Positions 1 through 8,400 of a DNA stretch of 17,366 nt are shown here, piece after piece (the stretch's first letter is position 1; every line of letters starts with the position of its first letter). The stretch comes from CBFHWY01 sp965659675 (GTDB lineage Bacteria; Bacteroidota; Bacteroidia; Flavobacteriales_G; Salibacteraceae). Made by a program: the position numbers and the translations under genes. Where the stretch lies: the NCBI GenBank assembly GCA_965659675.1, contig CBFHWY010000061.1:1-17366 (forward strand), in the 5' to 3' direction. The notes under the pieces were generated by a model that had not been told where the DNA came from, did no database searches, and saw nothing but the letters and a program-made list of their open reading frames with translations.

Positions 1-124
1 AAGTAATCTCTATATTAGCTATGACTCAAGGAAAAAGAATTGGATTAAAAGAATGACACACTTAAATGAACACTCCCCCTGTAGCTTGAAACCCAACGGC
101 CGCCAAAGGCTTGCCGACGGCGCG
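1..124. other. Non-coding left edge
   Basis: No convincing gene is visible on either strand between the window edge and the first tandem array. The stretch is A+T-rich up to about position 75 and then G+C-rich (about 98-124). It may be the end of an intergenic region that begins outside the window. An open frame on the minus strand across 19-204 exists only because the neighbouring 7-bp array happens to lack stops in that frame. Confidence 0.6.
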
Positions 125-194
125 CTGTGACCTGAAACCTGTGACCTGAAACCTGTGACCTGTGACCTGTAACCTGTGACCTGTGACCTGTAAC
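125..194. repeat. 7-bp tandem array, 10 copies
   Basis: Ten consecutive heptamers can be read by eye. The unit is CTGTGAC, with variants CTGAAAC (copies 2 and 4) and CTGTAAC (copies 7 and 10); only the fourth and fifth bases vary. Because 7 is not a multiple of 3, three units make a 21-nt period, so any reading frame yields a seven-residue repeat such as GYRSQVT on the minus strand. I recall similar spurious low-complexity proteins from other Bacteroidota annotations, so I treat this as a non-coding DNA repeat. It lies in the region 3' of the rhomboid gene. Confidence 0.9.
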
Positions 195-239
195 CAGCAA
201 CCAATAACGGTCAACACTAATCAGACAAGGGCAAAGCCT

Positions 240-298
240 CTAACCACTACCTAACCACCTAACTACCTAACCACCTAACTACCCAACCACCTAACTCA
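240..298. repeat. 8-bp tandem array, about 7 copies, overlapping a gene end
   Basis: The octamers CTAACCAC and CTAACTAC alternate: one copy at 240-247, a 3-bp interruption, then six contiguous copies from 251 to 298 (the fifth begins CC instead of CT and the last ends in CA). The last copy contains the minus-strand TAG stop (291-293) of the rhomboid gene, so the array abuts and slightly enters that coding sequence. The unit differs in length from the nearby 7-bp array but shares a CTAAC/CTGTAAC-like core. Variation in copy number by slippage is possible but is an inference. Confidence 0.88.
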
Positions 299-1001
299 CA
301 TCACTCGTCCACATACCCCTACTTCGATCATCAGAGCCTGAACTCCGCCCTTCCACTTCTTCATAGATCACATCGTCAGGGGAGAGATTTATCCCATGAT
401 AATCGTGATCTTCCTCCTCCTCTTCCCATTCATATTTGACCGGAGACCATCCTATCTTTCGATAGTTTATTGCCAGGATGATTCCCGTGAGTGCTCCCAT
501 AAGATGGGATTCCCAGGAAATTCCGTGCTTGATGGGTAAGATTCCCCAAACCATTCCGCCGTACCAGAACACCACGAGCATAGACAAAGCAAAAAGTCTG
601 TAGTTCTTACGGATCAAACCGCTCACGAAAACAAAACTCGCGAAGCTATAGAGCACACCAGAAGCTCCTATATGAATAACAGGTCGCGCAAAAGCCCAAA
701 CCCATATACCCGTAATAAGAATACTTCCCAAATAGATCTTCCAGGCAACCTCCCGGTAGAAATAATGAATGGCCATTCCAAGGGCAAGTAAGGGAATCGA
801 ATTATTGATCAGGTGCTCCCAACTACCGTGAATAAAAGGACTGGTAAGAATTCCTCTCAGGCCTTTCAGGTCTCTTGGGAGGAGTCCGTATCTACTGAAT
901 TCACCTCCATACCCAAGATCCAATAAAAACAAAAGAATGATCAGCAACACAAAGGCAGCTGACCTAAGGAATATCGGAAGAAATTTGAAGTCTTGATTCA
1001 T
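291..1001 (-). CDS. Rhomboid family intramembrane serine protease
   Basis: Predicted 236-residue polytopic membrane protease that would cleave transmembrane substrates within the inner membrane. The first hydrophobic segment is at about residues 8-26. A conserved HGSWEHLINN region (about 58-67) is followed by the catalytic GASG motif with Ser114, and by His166 in the SHLMGALTG segment, which together give the Ser-His dyad. Six hydrophobic segments are plausible. The C-terminal 45 or so residues form an acidic, probably cytoplasmic tail (EWEEEEEDHDY and onward). I chose the ATG at 1001 (MNQDFKF) because it directly precedes the first membrane segment and has an AGGAA-like stretch upstream; an open frame extends further to 1139 but would overlap the divergent ligase gene. 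The stop codon lies inside the 8-bp tandem array. The substrate is unknown. Confidence 0.88.
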   Translation of the reverse strand: MNQDFKFLPIFLRSAAFVLLIILLFLLDLGYGGEFSRYGLLPRDLKGLRGILTSPFIHGSWEHLINNSIPLLALGMAIHYFYREVAWKIYLGSILITGIWVWAFARPVIHIGASGVLYSFASFVFVSGLIRKNYRLFALSMLVVFWYGGMVWGILPIKHGISWESHLMGALTGIILAINYRKIGWSPVKYEWEEEEEDHDYHGINLSPDDVIYEEVEGRSSGSDDRSRGMWTSDVS

Positions 1002-1086
1002 GTAAACAGATTCCTGTTTAAAATGAGAACTGAGTAGAGGCATAAAGGTAAGCTTTGATGCGTATGTTCGGACAAAGGAATTGTCG

Positions 1087-2433
1087 ATGAGAGTACATTT
1101 CATAGCGATCGGCGGAAGTGCCATGCATAATCTGGCCATCGCGCTGCATAAAAAATCCTATCAGATTACGGGAAGTGATGATCAGATCTTTGAACCCTCA
1201 AGGGGTCGGCTTGCAAAATATGGTCTTTTGCCAGAGAAAGAAGGCTGGCACCCCGAAAAGATCGATGGCTCTCTGGATGCCATCATTCTGGGAATGCATG
1301 CACGAAAAGACAACCCAGAATTACTGAGAGCCCAGGAACTAGGTCTGAAGATCTACTCCTACCCTGAATATGTATACGAACAGAGTAAGAACAAAAAGCG
1401 GGTAGTGATCGGTGGTTCACACGGAAAAACGAGCATCACTTCAATGATCCTGCATGTATTGCGCAAAATGGATCTTAAATACGATTACCTGGTAGGTGCA
1501 CAACTGGAAGGTTATGAAACCATGGTTAGTTTGAATGATGATCACGATCTCATTATTCTCGAAGGAGATGAGTATCTGTCAAGTCCTATTGACCTTAGGC
1601 CTAAGTTTCATTGGTATAAAGGACATATTGCAGTACTCACTGGCATTGCCTGGGATCATATCAATGTATTCCCAACATTTGAGAATTACGTGGAACAGTT
1701 TGAAATATTCAGCAATAGCCTTGAAACTGAGGCTTCACTGATCTACTATTCCGAAGACCCTGAACTTCAACATATCGCTGAAAATTGCAGGAGAGATATT
1801 CATACGATCCCTTACGCAACTCCGAAGTATGATCGACAAAATGACCATTATGTTCTGGATGGACACAAACTCAGGGTCTTTGGTGAGCATAACCTTCAGA
1901 ATATTCAGGCTGCCTGCTTGGTTCTCGAAGAATTGGGCATCAAAAGGCAAGACAGCCTCAAGGTATTATCAGATTTTACAGGAGCCGCAAGAAGACTGGA
2001 AACAATTCGAGAAGAGCATAATTTCAGTGTTTTCAAAGACTTCGCCCACTCTCCTTCAAAGCTAAAAGCAACAACCAAAGCTGTAAAATCTTACCATCCC
2101 GAACGCAGGCTTATTGCATGCATGGAACTGCATACCTTCTCGAGTTTGAACAAGAAGTTCCTGCCTGAATACAAAGACTCCATGCAGGCAGCGGATGAGG
2201 CTATTGTGTATTTTAATCCCAGCACCATTGAACACAAAAAGCTCGAACCGATCACTGAAGAAGAGCTCCTGGAGGCCTTTAATCAGGAAGATCTTAAAGT
2301 CTGCACCGATAGCAAGACTTTGATCGAATATCTTAGATCTAGAAAATGGAGTGGTCAGGACCTCTTATTGATGAGTTCAGGGAATTTTGATGGCCAGGAT
2401 TTTAATGAACTGGCAGATTCCCTGGATCTGTAG
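1087..2433 (+). CDS. mpl: Mpl-like UDP-N-acetylmuramate:tripeptide ligase (Mur ligase family)
   Basis: A 448-residue Mur ligase. It most resembles Mpl, which attaches recycled L-Ala-gamma-D-Glu-meso-diaminopimelate to UDP-MurNAc in the cytoplasm using ATP. The N-terminal Rossmann-like part starts MRVHFIAIGG and continues ITGSD. The ATP-binding P-loop is GGSHGKTS (about 109-116). The central EGDEYLSSPIDLRPKF block matches the EADEY...D.RSKF block of E. coli Mpl as I remember it. The ligand-binding GEHNLQN, ARRLE and DFAHSP blocks are present, and the protein ends with an MSSGNFDGQ block (Mpl: MSNGGFGG). Length is normal for Mpl and it lacks MurC-specific features, but MurC-like activity cannot be excluded. 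A TTG six bases upstream (1081) is in frame; I prefer the ATG at 1087, which has AAAGGAA 7-13 bases upstream. The gene is divergent from the rhomboid gene (85 bp apart) and ends 3 bp from the convergent LiaF-like gene. Confidence 0.87.
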   Translation: MRVHFIAIGGSAMHNLAIALHKKSYQITGSDDQIFEPSRGRLAKYGLLPEKEGWHPEKIDGSLDAIILGMHARKDNPELLRAQELGLKIYSYPEYVYEQSKNKKRVVIGGSHGKTSITSMILHVLRKMDLKYDYLVGAQLEGYETMVSLNDDHDLIILEGDEYLSSPIDLRPKFHWYKGHIAVLTGIAWDHINVFPTFENYVEQFEIFSNSLETEASLIYYSEDPELQHIAENCRRDIHTIPYATPKYDRQNDHYVLDGHKLRVFGEHNLQNIQAACLVLEELGIKRQDSLKVLSDFTGAARRLETIREEHNFSVFKDFAHSPSKLKATTKAVKSYHPERRLIACMELHTFSSLNKKFLPEYKDSMQAADEAIVYFNPSTIEHKKLEPITEEELLEAFNQEDLKVCTDSKTLIEYLRSRKWSGQDLLLMSSGNFDGQDFNELADSLDL

Positions 2434-2436
2434 GGA

Positions 2437-2979
2437 TTACTCTGCGCTTCGGATGAAACGCAGCTGACCAAAGACCACATTACCCTCTATATAGAGTACG
2501 GGTGCGGTAGAGTCAGACTTTTCTTTGTATGTCATTTCGCCAAAAGCCACCTGATGGTCGTCTGGAAAACGAGCGTTCCCAAAGACCGCATTCGCTTTAA
2601 CGCGGGTATTCAGACCTCTCGGAAGAAGCACTTCCTGTTTACCAAAGACCACATTGAATTCAATGTCGCGGTCTTCACGCAGATCTAAATTACGAAGGTC
2701 TATGATCTGTTCACCAAACACTACGCTGTATTCTTTGCGAAGTGCAGCTTCATCTGGCGAACTATTTGATTTCGAGAAAACTACGGCATCCTCAGATTTG
2801 CTCTTCGTTTTCACTCCGAAGGATCCAAAGAGTAGATTAACTCCAAAGAAGATAATGATCAGTGAAAAGATCACCCTGATCAAAGGGAAATCTATCTTAA
2901 AGATCGCGTTGATGATGATCGACATACCAATCAGTATGACGAGCATCCCCCAAAAAAGCTTAGAGAAAAGAAAATCCAT
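2437..2979 (-). CDS. LiaF-like membrane protein with VFG repeats
   Basis: About 180 residues. Two transmembrane helices at the N terminus (about 8-28 and 34-55) are followed by a polar linker and a beta-rich C-terminal domain. That domain has regularly recurring VVFG/VFG/VAFG motifs (SVVFGEQ, NVVFGKQ, NAVFGNA, QVAFGEM, NVVFGQL). The arrangement matches the LiaF/DUF2154 'cell wall-active antibiotics response' family, whose Firmicutes members modulate LiaRS two-component envelope-stress signalling. No LiaRS-like kinase or regulator is in this window, so the role here is unknown. I prefer the ATG at 2979 (MDFLFSKLFWG), which matches the usual family start; a TTG at 3051 would add 24 residues. 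It lies downstream of and co-oriented with the cold-shock gene and could be co-transcribed. Confidence 0.8.
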   Translation of the reverse strand: MDFLFSKLFWGMLVILIGMSIIINAIFKIDFPLIRVIFSLIIIFFGVNLLFGSFGVKTKSKSEDAVVFSKSNSSPDEAALRKEYSVVFGEQIIDLRNLDLREDRDIEFNVVFGKQEVLLPRGLNTRVKANAVFGNARFPDDHQVAFGEMTYKEKSDSTAPVLYIEGNVVFGQLRFIRSAE

Positions 2980-3083
2980 GGCCGGCGTGATCGTTTGGTT
3001 TAGAAACCAAAGTTTGACAAAGAGCTGGTCATTAAAAATGACTTTGCTCAATAAACGTCCGGCTATGGATGTAGAAAGACTTT

Positions 3084-3278
3084 TTAGTCTTCGATCTTCA
3101 CATTAACTGCGTTGATCCCTTTTTTTCCTTGTTTAAGTTCGAAGTTTACTTTATCTCCGTCTCTGATCTCATCGATCAATCCTGAGACGTGTACAAAGTA
3201 GTCCTCGCCTGTTGCTTCTTCCGTGATGAATCCAAATCCTTTTGTATCATCAAAAAATTTAACTGTTCCGTTTTTCAT
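3084..3278 (-). CDS. Cold-shock domain protein (CspA family)
   Basis: A 64-residue single cold-shock domain: an OB fold that binds single-stranded RNA/DNA and acts as an RNA chaperone. The RNP1 motif KGFGFI (about 13-18) and RNP2-like DYFVHVSG (about 26-33) are both visible. The length is typical of the family. It starts with ATG after an A+T-rich leader without a Shine-Dalgarno sequence. It begins 36 bp after the end of the DEAD-box helicase gene on the same strand, suggesting a shared transcript, although its own promoter is possible. A short hairpin (AAGAC/GTCTT, 3076-3091) has the stop codon in its loop. Confidence 0.95.
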   Translation of the reverse strand: MKNGTVKFFDDTKGFGFITEEATGEDYFVHVSGLIDEIRDGDKVNFELKQGKKGINAVNVKIED

Positions 3279-3314
3279 ATTGCTATTGATTATTAAAAAT
3301 AGGGGCGCTGCAAA

Positions 3315-4823
3315 TTAATCGCGCTGGCGCCCTTTGCTTTTGAACTGTGCTTTTCTTTTGCCACCGCCTTTATGCTTTGACTTATAGCCAGATCCTTTGT
3401 TTGAATGTTTTTGATATTTTCCTTTACCTCGTCCACGAGATTTATCTTTTCCGCGTCCTCGAGACTGTCCATTTCCTCTCGATGACTCTTTCGCGCTCTG
3501 GTTCAGATCTCTTGCGAGATTGGTCTGAAGTTCCAGAAGCTCCATTTTGAGTAAACGTGCGAGAAGTTCCTCACGACTCAAGCTTTTCAGCATGGATTCT
3601 ACGAGTCCGTATGTATCTGCGCTAATATCACCAGACACCTTGGTTTCTATGATCTTCTTGCACCAGTCTTCTACTCTGGTACGGATCACATCATCCGCCT
3701 TAGGGATCTCAATAGGTCTGAATTCAATATTCAGTGAATTCGAAAGTTTATGAAGCTTTGACTTTTCACGTCCGTTGGTAAATAGGATCGAAAGACCTTT
3801 TTTACCTGCCCTGGCCGTACGTCCACTTCTGTGAGTGTAATAGGCGAAGTCATCCGGAATATTGAAGTGAAAGACGTGGGTAAGATCATTTACATCAATA
3901 CCCCTTGCAGCTACATCAGTAGCAACCAAACACTGAAGGTCATTCTTTTTGAAGCGCTTCATCACACGATCACGTTGTGCCTGTGAAAGATCACCATTCA
4001 ATACATCTACCTTGTAACCTTTACGTTGCAGCTCTTCTGAAACTTCCAAAGACTCTGCTCTGGTTCTGCAGAAGACCAAACCGCGCATTTCCTTTTCAAG
4101 ATCCATGAATCGACTAAGCGCTTCGATCTTGTCGTTCCTGCTGACAAATGCAAAGCAGTGATCGATATTGACATTAACCTGATCTTTCTTGTCGATCTGT
4201 ACTTCAACAGGGTCGTGCATATATTGCTTTACGATCCTGAAAATTTCTTTTGACATGGTGGCTGAAAAGAGCCATGTCTCTCTACCGTCTTTTCCGCCTT
4301 CAGTAAAACTAAGAATGCGATCGATCTCCTCTTTAAAGCCCATATTGAGCATTTCATCCGCTTCATCAAGAATGAGAAAACGCAAATGATCAAGCTTTAA
4401 TGCTCTTCGTTCCAGTAGGTCAATTAAACGTCCTGGAGTGGCAATGATGATCTGTTTTGATTTTTTTAAAGCCGAGATCTGTGTTTGGATAGAGGCTCCT
4501 CCATAAACTGGCAGGGAACTGATCTGTCCATGATACTTGGAAAATATCTTGATCTGCTCGGCGATCTGTTGACCTAACTCACGCGTTGGAGCCAGAATAA
4601 GTGCCTGTACTTCTTTTAGATCTGGATCGATGCGCTCTATTAAAGGAATAGAGAATGCAGCAGTCTTTCCGGTACCGGTCTGTGCAAGACCGATCAGATC
4701 ATTTTCTCCCTGAAGTAAAATGGGAATGGCTTTCTTTTGAATCTCACTGGGTTCTGTAAATCCCAGGTCAGAGATCGATTGGAGTGTCGCTTTTGACACC
4801 CCTAGGTGTTTGAATGAAGACAA
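3315..4823 (-). CDS. DEAD-box ATP-dependent RNA helicase with basic RG-rich tail
   Basis: A 502-residue DEAD-box helicase that unwinds or remodels RNA using ATP, with likely roles in ribosome assembly or RNA turnover at low temperature. All core motifs are visible: upstream aromatic F4, Q motif (about 22-31), motif I AQTGTGKT (47-54), Ia PTRELGQQ (79-86), Ib TPGR (129-132), II DEAD (153-156), III SAT (187-189), V ATDVAARGID (301-310) and VI HRSGRTAR (331-338). A DbpA/RNA-binding-type region is not evident. The last 60 or so residues are a low-complexity Arg/Gly/Lys/Ser tail suited to RNA binding. The start is TTG; an in-frame stop lies three codons upstream, and the next candidate (GTG, residue 9) would lose the conserved F4. 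It is transcribed ahead of the cold-shock gene. Confidence 0.95.
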   Translation of the reverse strand: MSSFKHLGVSKATLQSISDLGFTEPSEIQKKAIPILLQGENDLIGLAQTGTGKTAAFSIPLIERIDPDLKEVQALILAPTRELGQQIAEQIKIFSKYHGQISSLPVYGGASIQTQISALKKSKQIIIATPGRLIDLLERRALKLDHLRFLILDEADEMLNMGFKEEIDRILSFTEGGKDGRETWLFSATMSKEIFRIVKQYMHDPVEVQIDKKDQVNVNIDHCFAFVSRNDKIEALSRFMDLEKEMRGLVFCRTRAESLEVSEELQRKGYKVDVLNGDLSQAQRDRVMKRFKKNDLQCLVATDVAARGIDVNDLTHVFHFNIPDDFAYYTHRSGRTARAGKKGLSILFTNGREKSKLHKLSNSLNIEFRPIEIPKADDVIRTRVEDWCKKIIETKVSGDISADTYGLVESMLKSLSREELLARLLKMELLELQTNLARDLNQSAKESSRGNGQSRGRGKDKSRGRGKGKYQKHSNKGSGYKSKHKGGGKRKAQFKSKGRQRD

Positions 4824-5077
4824 ATAAAGTACTTAGCGTTGTAAAATGCAAAGGTGGACAATTAAGAGATGCCAATCACGAAGTTCAGTATATTTTTTGT
4901 GAGAGCCCGAGGCAATTTCTTCATAAGAAGCAGCTATAGCAAGACTTTAGCTCCAATATGACGACCTTGTAGTTTGCCAATAAAAAGATGGTAAAGCTTG
5001 AATTAGAGGTCTGAAAGCTGACTTACATCATACTTTCTAGAGTGAATTGACTCTTAATTTGATGCAAAGCAAAGACT
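4824..5077. other. Intergenic region between divergent genes
   Basis: These 254 bp separate the helicase (-) from the ArsC-fold gene (+). No RNA gene or small coding frame could be supported. Apart from the possible helicase promoter there are only short palindromes: CTTC-ATAA-GAAG near 4919-4930, GCTATAGC just after it, and AGAGT...ACTCT at 5039-5054, which lies 23 bp before the plus-strand gene. TTAATTTG near 5055-5062 is a one-mismatch -7 box for that gene. None of these is strong. Confidence 0.4.
4849..4875 (-). promoter_or_regulatory. Possible promoter for helicase/cold-shock unit
   Basis: On the minus strand, CACCTTTG (4856-4849) matches the Bacteroidota -7 box TAnnTTTG at all but the first base. 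A TTG (4875-4873) lies 16 bp upstream, slightly closer than the 17-23 bp I know for flavobacteria. Transcription would start about 20 bp before the TTG start codon of the helicase. This is a motif match only. Confidence 0.35.
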
Positions 5078-5443
5078 ATGATCATAAAAAGCGCCAAAGA
5101 TGAACTTGTTTTGATCTATAACTCAGATACACAAGTTGGGGACAGCACCTATAAGAATGCATTGGACACTGATCTCAGACTAAAGGATATCGATCTAAGC
5201 AAGAGACAGATCACCCCTACCCAATGGTTGGAGATCGCTACAGCGCTCGACAAACATATATCTGAGCTCGTCGATACAGAGCGAGATGGATACGAACACC
5301 TTTTCAGCGAAGAAAACGACTACGATGAGATGGGCTGGGTTCAACTTTTGGAGCATCATCCCAAATTATTAGTCAACCCAATTGCGATGCACGGTCAAAA
5401 GGTGAAGCTGATCTACTCCCCTTCTGAAATACTGACTATTTAG
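5078..5443 (+). CDS. ArsC/Spx-fold thioredoxin-like protein lacking cysteine
   Basis: A 121-residue protein resembling the ArsC family proteins of flavobacteria. The N-terminal strand and loop VLIYNSDTQVGDSTY (about 11-25) aligns with the ArsC active-site segment IYHNPxCxxSR but has no cysteine; the whole protein contains none. The middle helix region TPTQWLEIATALDKHISELV corresponds to the ArsC T..EL....L......L segment, and NPIAMHGQKVKLIYSPSEIL matches the C-terminal PI.v.g....l..PSE block. It therefore has the fold but cannot carry out Cys-dependent arsenate reduction; a structural, Spx-like or protein-binding role is possible. Start is ATG at 5078. Its TAG stop (5441-5443) overlaps the TAA stop of the convergent PKD gene. 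Confidence 0.75.
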   Translation: MIIKSAKDELVLIYNSDTQVGDSTYKNALDTDLRLKDIDLSKRQITPTQWLEIATALDKHISELVDTERDGYEHLFSEENDYDEMGWVQLLEHHPKLLVNPIAMHGQKVKLIYSPSEILTI

Positions 5444-8400
5444 CGGATCAGATTGATGGTTCCTACGAGGTTTACCTTGCGGTCGTTGAATCGAATTCCC
5501 TCAAATTCCCATACATAGGTACCAATTGGGCAAGGAGAACCCGCGACAAATCCGTCCCATTTATCATCAAAATCCTCCCCAATGAAAATGACCTTACCCC
5601 AGCGATCAAATACTCTGAGATAACTGAACTCCTTTATTCCATAGGTAACAGCATAAAACCAGTCATTTACATCATCCCCATTTGGGGTGAAAGCATTTGG
5701 AATGTGAACTTCAAACTCCTCCTCCACGATCACGTTCATCGTTGCAGTGGCCTGGAAACATCCGTAAGGATCCGTAATTGAAGCGGTATAAAGAGTAGTC
5801 ACCTGTGGACTCGCGATGGGGTTCGGACAAAGGTTGCAGTTTAGGTCATTGACCGGATTCCATCTGAACAGGAGGTTAGTGTCCGCCGAGCTTACCAACA
5901 AGGGAGTTGACTCACCAAGGAAGATGATCGTATCTTCTCCACTTTGAAATTCGTATGGTTCCTGGATCTCAATACGTATGCTATCCATCGTTGAACAATT
6001 AAAGTCATTTCTCGCAAGCACAGAATAAGTAACCGCCTCTTTTGGTGTAGCGATCACCACTGAGTCAGAGGTAGAACTTAAACCTTGCCATGGGCTCCAA
6101 CGATACGAAGTTCCACCACTGGCTCTCAATAACACATTATCTCCCAAACATAAAACGGTATCATCTGAGATCTCAACTTCGGGAACGGGCCATACTTTCA
6201 CTCGACGCCGAGCCGTGTCTGCACAGCCTGTTTTAGAATCAATTGCAACAAGACTTATCGGGTATTCACCGGCTTCAGGGAAACTGAACAGATCACTGCT
6301 GTCCTGAGAGATCAATCCCGACATACCATACCATCTGCGAGAATCTGCATCGGGTGTAAGGTCATTGAACTGCACGCTGAGTGGCGCGCAACCCGTAGTA
6401 TCTGTTGAACTCAGGGCAGCATTCACTTCAAAGACCTGAATCGTATCTTCTACACTGGTCAAACAATCGAAAGCAGTATCATTCAACAATACCTTGATAC
6501 TGTAGGTGCCGGGTGTTTTGTAGACGTGGGTACTAAACAGCTCATCACCTGGAAGTTGTTTTCCAAAGCCATCTCCAAAGTCCCAATCGAGTCTAAAGGT
6601 GTTGATGAGTGAATCCAGATTGAAGGTGACCAACTCACCTACGCAGGCTGTATCGTTAAGCAAGTCAAATTCAGCATACGGTCCACCGACGCTGATATAC
6701 TCTGAAACTGAAATGGTATCTCTACAACCAAAGGTGGTTTCAACGATCAAACTAACGTCATATTTACCTGGATAGGGATATGTGTAGGACATGGTTTGCG
6801 TTCTGCGAGTTACAGGAGGGTCGCCCAGACCAAAGGTCCAGGTACGCCATTCTATATTCGGGTGATTGGTGGCGTCCTGAAAGGTGACCAGAGCTGGATA
6901 GCAATTCGTATCCCTTGGCGTGGCGCTGATCCGCGCATTGGGTATGTGTTGCACATTCACTGTTCTTATCATGGTGTCGGTACAACCCATTGTATCCTCC
7001 ACAATTGCCCGGATATCATGCATTCCGCCCTGATGAAATCCAAATCTGGCACTGCTGTCTAAGCTCAAATTCGGAGGGGATGTCCATTGATAGGTGTAAA
7101 TTGATTTATGATTGAGGTTTGAAAGGTTGATGCTATCTCCGGCACATAACATGGAATCTGGGTCAAAGTAGATCTCAGGTTGCCTGATATCGATCAACTT
7201 TCGTTTGGTTACCGTATCTCTACAACCATAAATGTCCTCTACCTGCAGCTGAACTCCAAAATTGCCCTTTAGGGGGTAAGTGACCGTTTCTACTGAGTCT
7301 GACCCCTGTAAACCCGCCCCTAGAAACCATCTGTAAAATCTGATGGTTGTATCAGAGATCGTACGGTCTCTAAATGTTGTCGTAAGCGGAAAACACCCCA
7401 GAGTATCACTCACCACAAAATCCGCATTCGGCTTTAGACCTCTTACTTTTTTGAAAACGGTATCCCTGCAACCATTGGGGTCAACGCCTATCAATCTGAA
7501 ATCGTGAAAGCCTTTGGTATTTGAGGTAAAAGGAACTGACCAACTGTTGGTAATGGTGTCTTTACCCGTTGCCATATTCGTGTAGGTAAACATGCTGGCA
7601 TCTTGAGATCCAGTTGGAACCAGACGCAATTCTTTGGGTGTACAGAATATGGTATCACTCACGCTAAGACCAACTTTCAGATCGTAGATCTCAACATAAC
7701 TGTCTTTCTCATATTTACAACCATTGGAATCATTGTAGAGTTTCATTTGAACATTGAACCTACCTCTATTCGCATAGGTGTAAGTGAAGCTTTTACGGGT
7801 GGAGTCATATCCGACAAAGTCTCCCATGTTCCATTTAAAACGCTGTACCTCTTTCCAATTGATTCCCAATACATTCACATCATAAGGTATGTTGCAATCC
7901 TGTCCCAAACTCATTTGGCCGACCGGCCCTAATACATACACCACATCATTTTTCTGTATGGTATCGAAACAGCCATTGTGCTCAACGATCAATGAAATAT
8001 CGAACAAGCCAGTATCCACTGGTAAATACGGACTTGGGTCTTTTGCCATCATCTCTCCCCCATCTGAGAATTGCCAATGATAACTGCTGATCATCAAAGA
8101 ATCAGTGCTTGTATTGGTAATATCAAAACCATCACCTGCACAGATCGAGTCCTTGTTGATCACAAAATCTGCATTCTGCTTGGTCCCCACTAAAATTCTT
8201 TTGGTGGCACTGTAGTCACAACCAGATGGAGATGTAACAGTAAGTCTCACCAGATAAAGACCCGCTTGCTGGAAAGTATGAACAGGGTTTACGCTGGTAT
8301 CCTGTGCTGTACCGTCTCCCCAATCCCAGCGTCGGCTAACCACCGAATCTCGGGGAGAACTGCGGTCAATAAAGCTTACGGTGAGTGGGGAACAACCAGA

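Noticed and set aside
98..124. G+C-rich segment with short inverted GCCG/CGGC pieces as a mobile-element end or hairpin
   Set aside because: No stem longer than about four pairs, no target-site duplication and no transposase nearby.
19..204. Open frame on the minus strand encoding a GYRSQVT-type repeat peptide
   Set aside because: It is the direct translation of the 7-bp DNA array (21-nt period) plus flanking low-complexity sequence. There is no start context and no family resemblance beyond spurious Bacteroidota annotations.
240..298. CRISPR array
   Set aside because: The units are 8 bp with no spacers between them, and no cas genes are present; it is a simple tandem repeat.
1002..1139. 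Extended N terminus for the rhomboid protein (up to 46 more residues)
   Set aside because: The extension overlaps the divergent ligase start and is not hydrophobic or conserved in character; the ATG at 1001 fits the family better.
3076..3091. Small hairpin AAGAC/GTCTT around the cold-shock gene stop as a terminator
   Set aside because: Only a 5-bp stem with no T-run after it on the minus strand; too weak to call.
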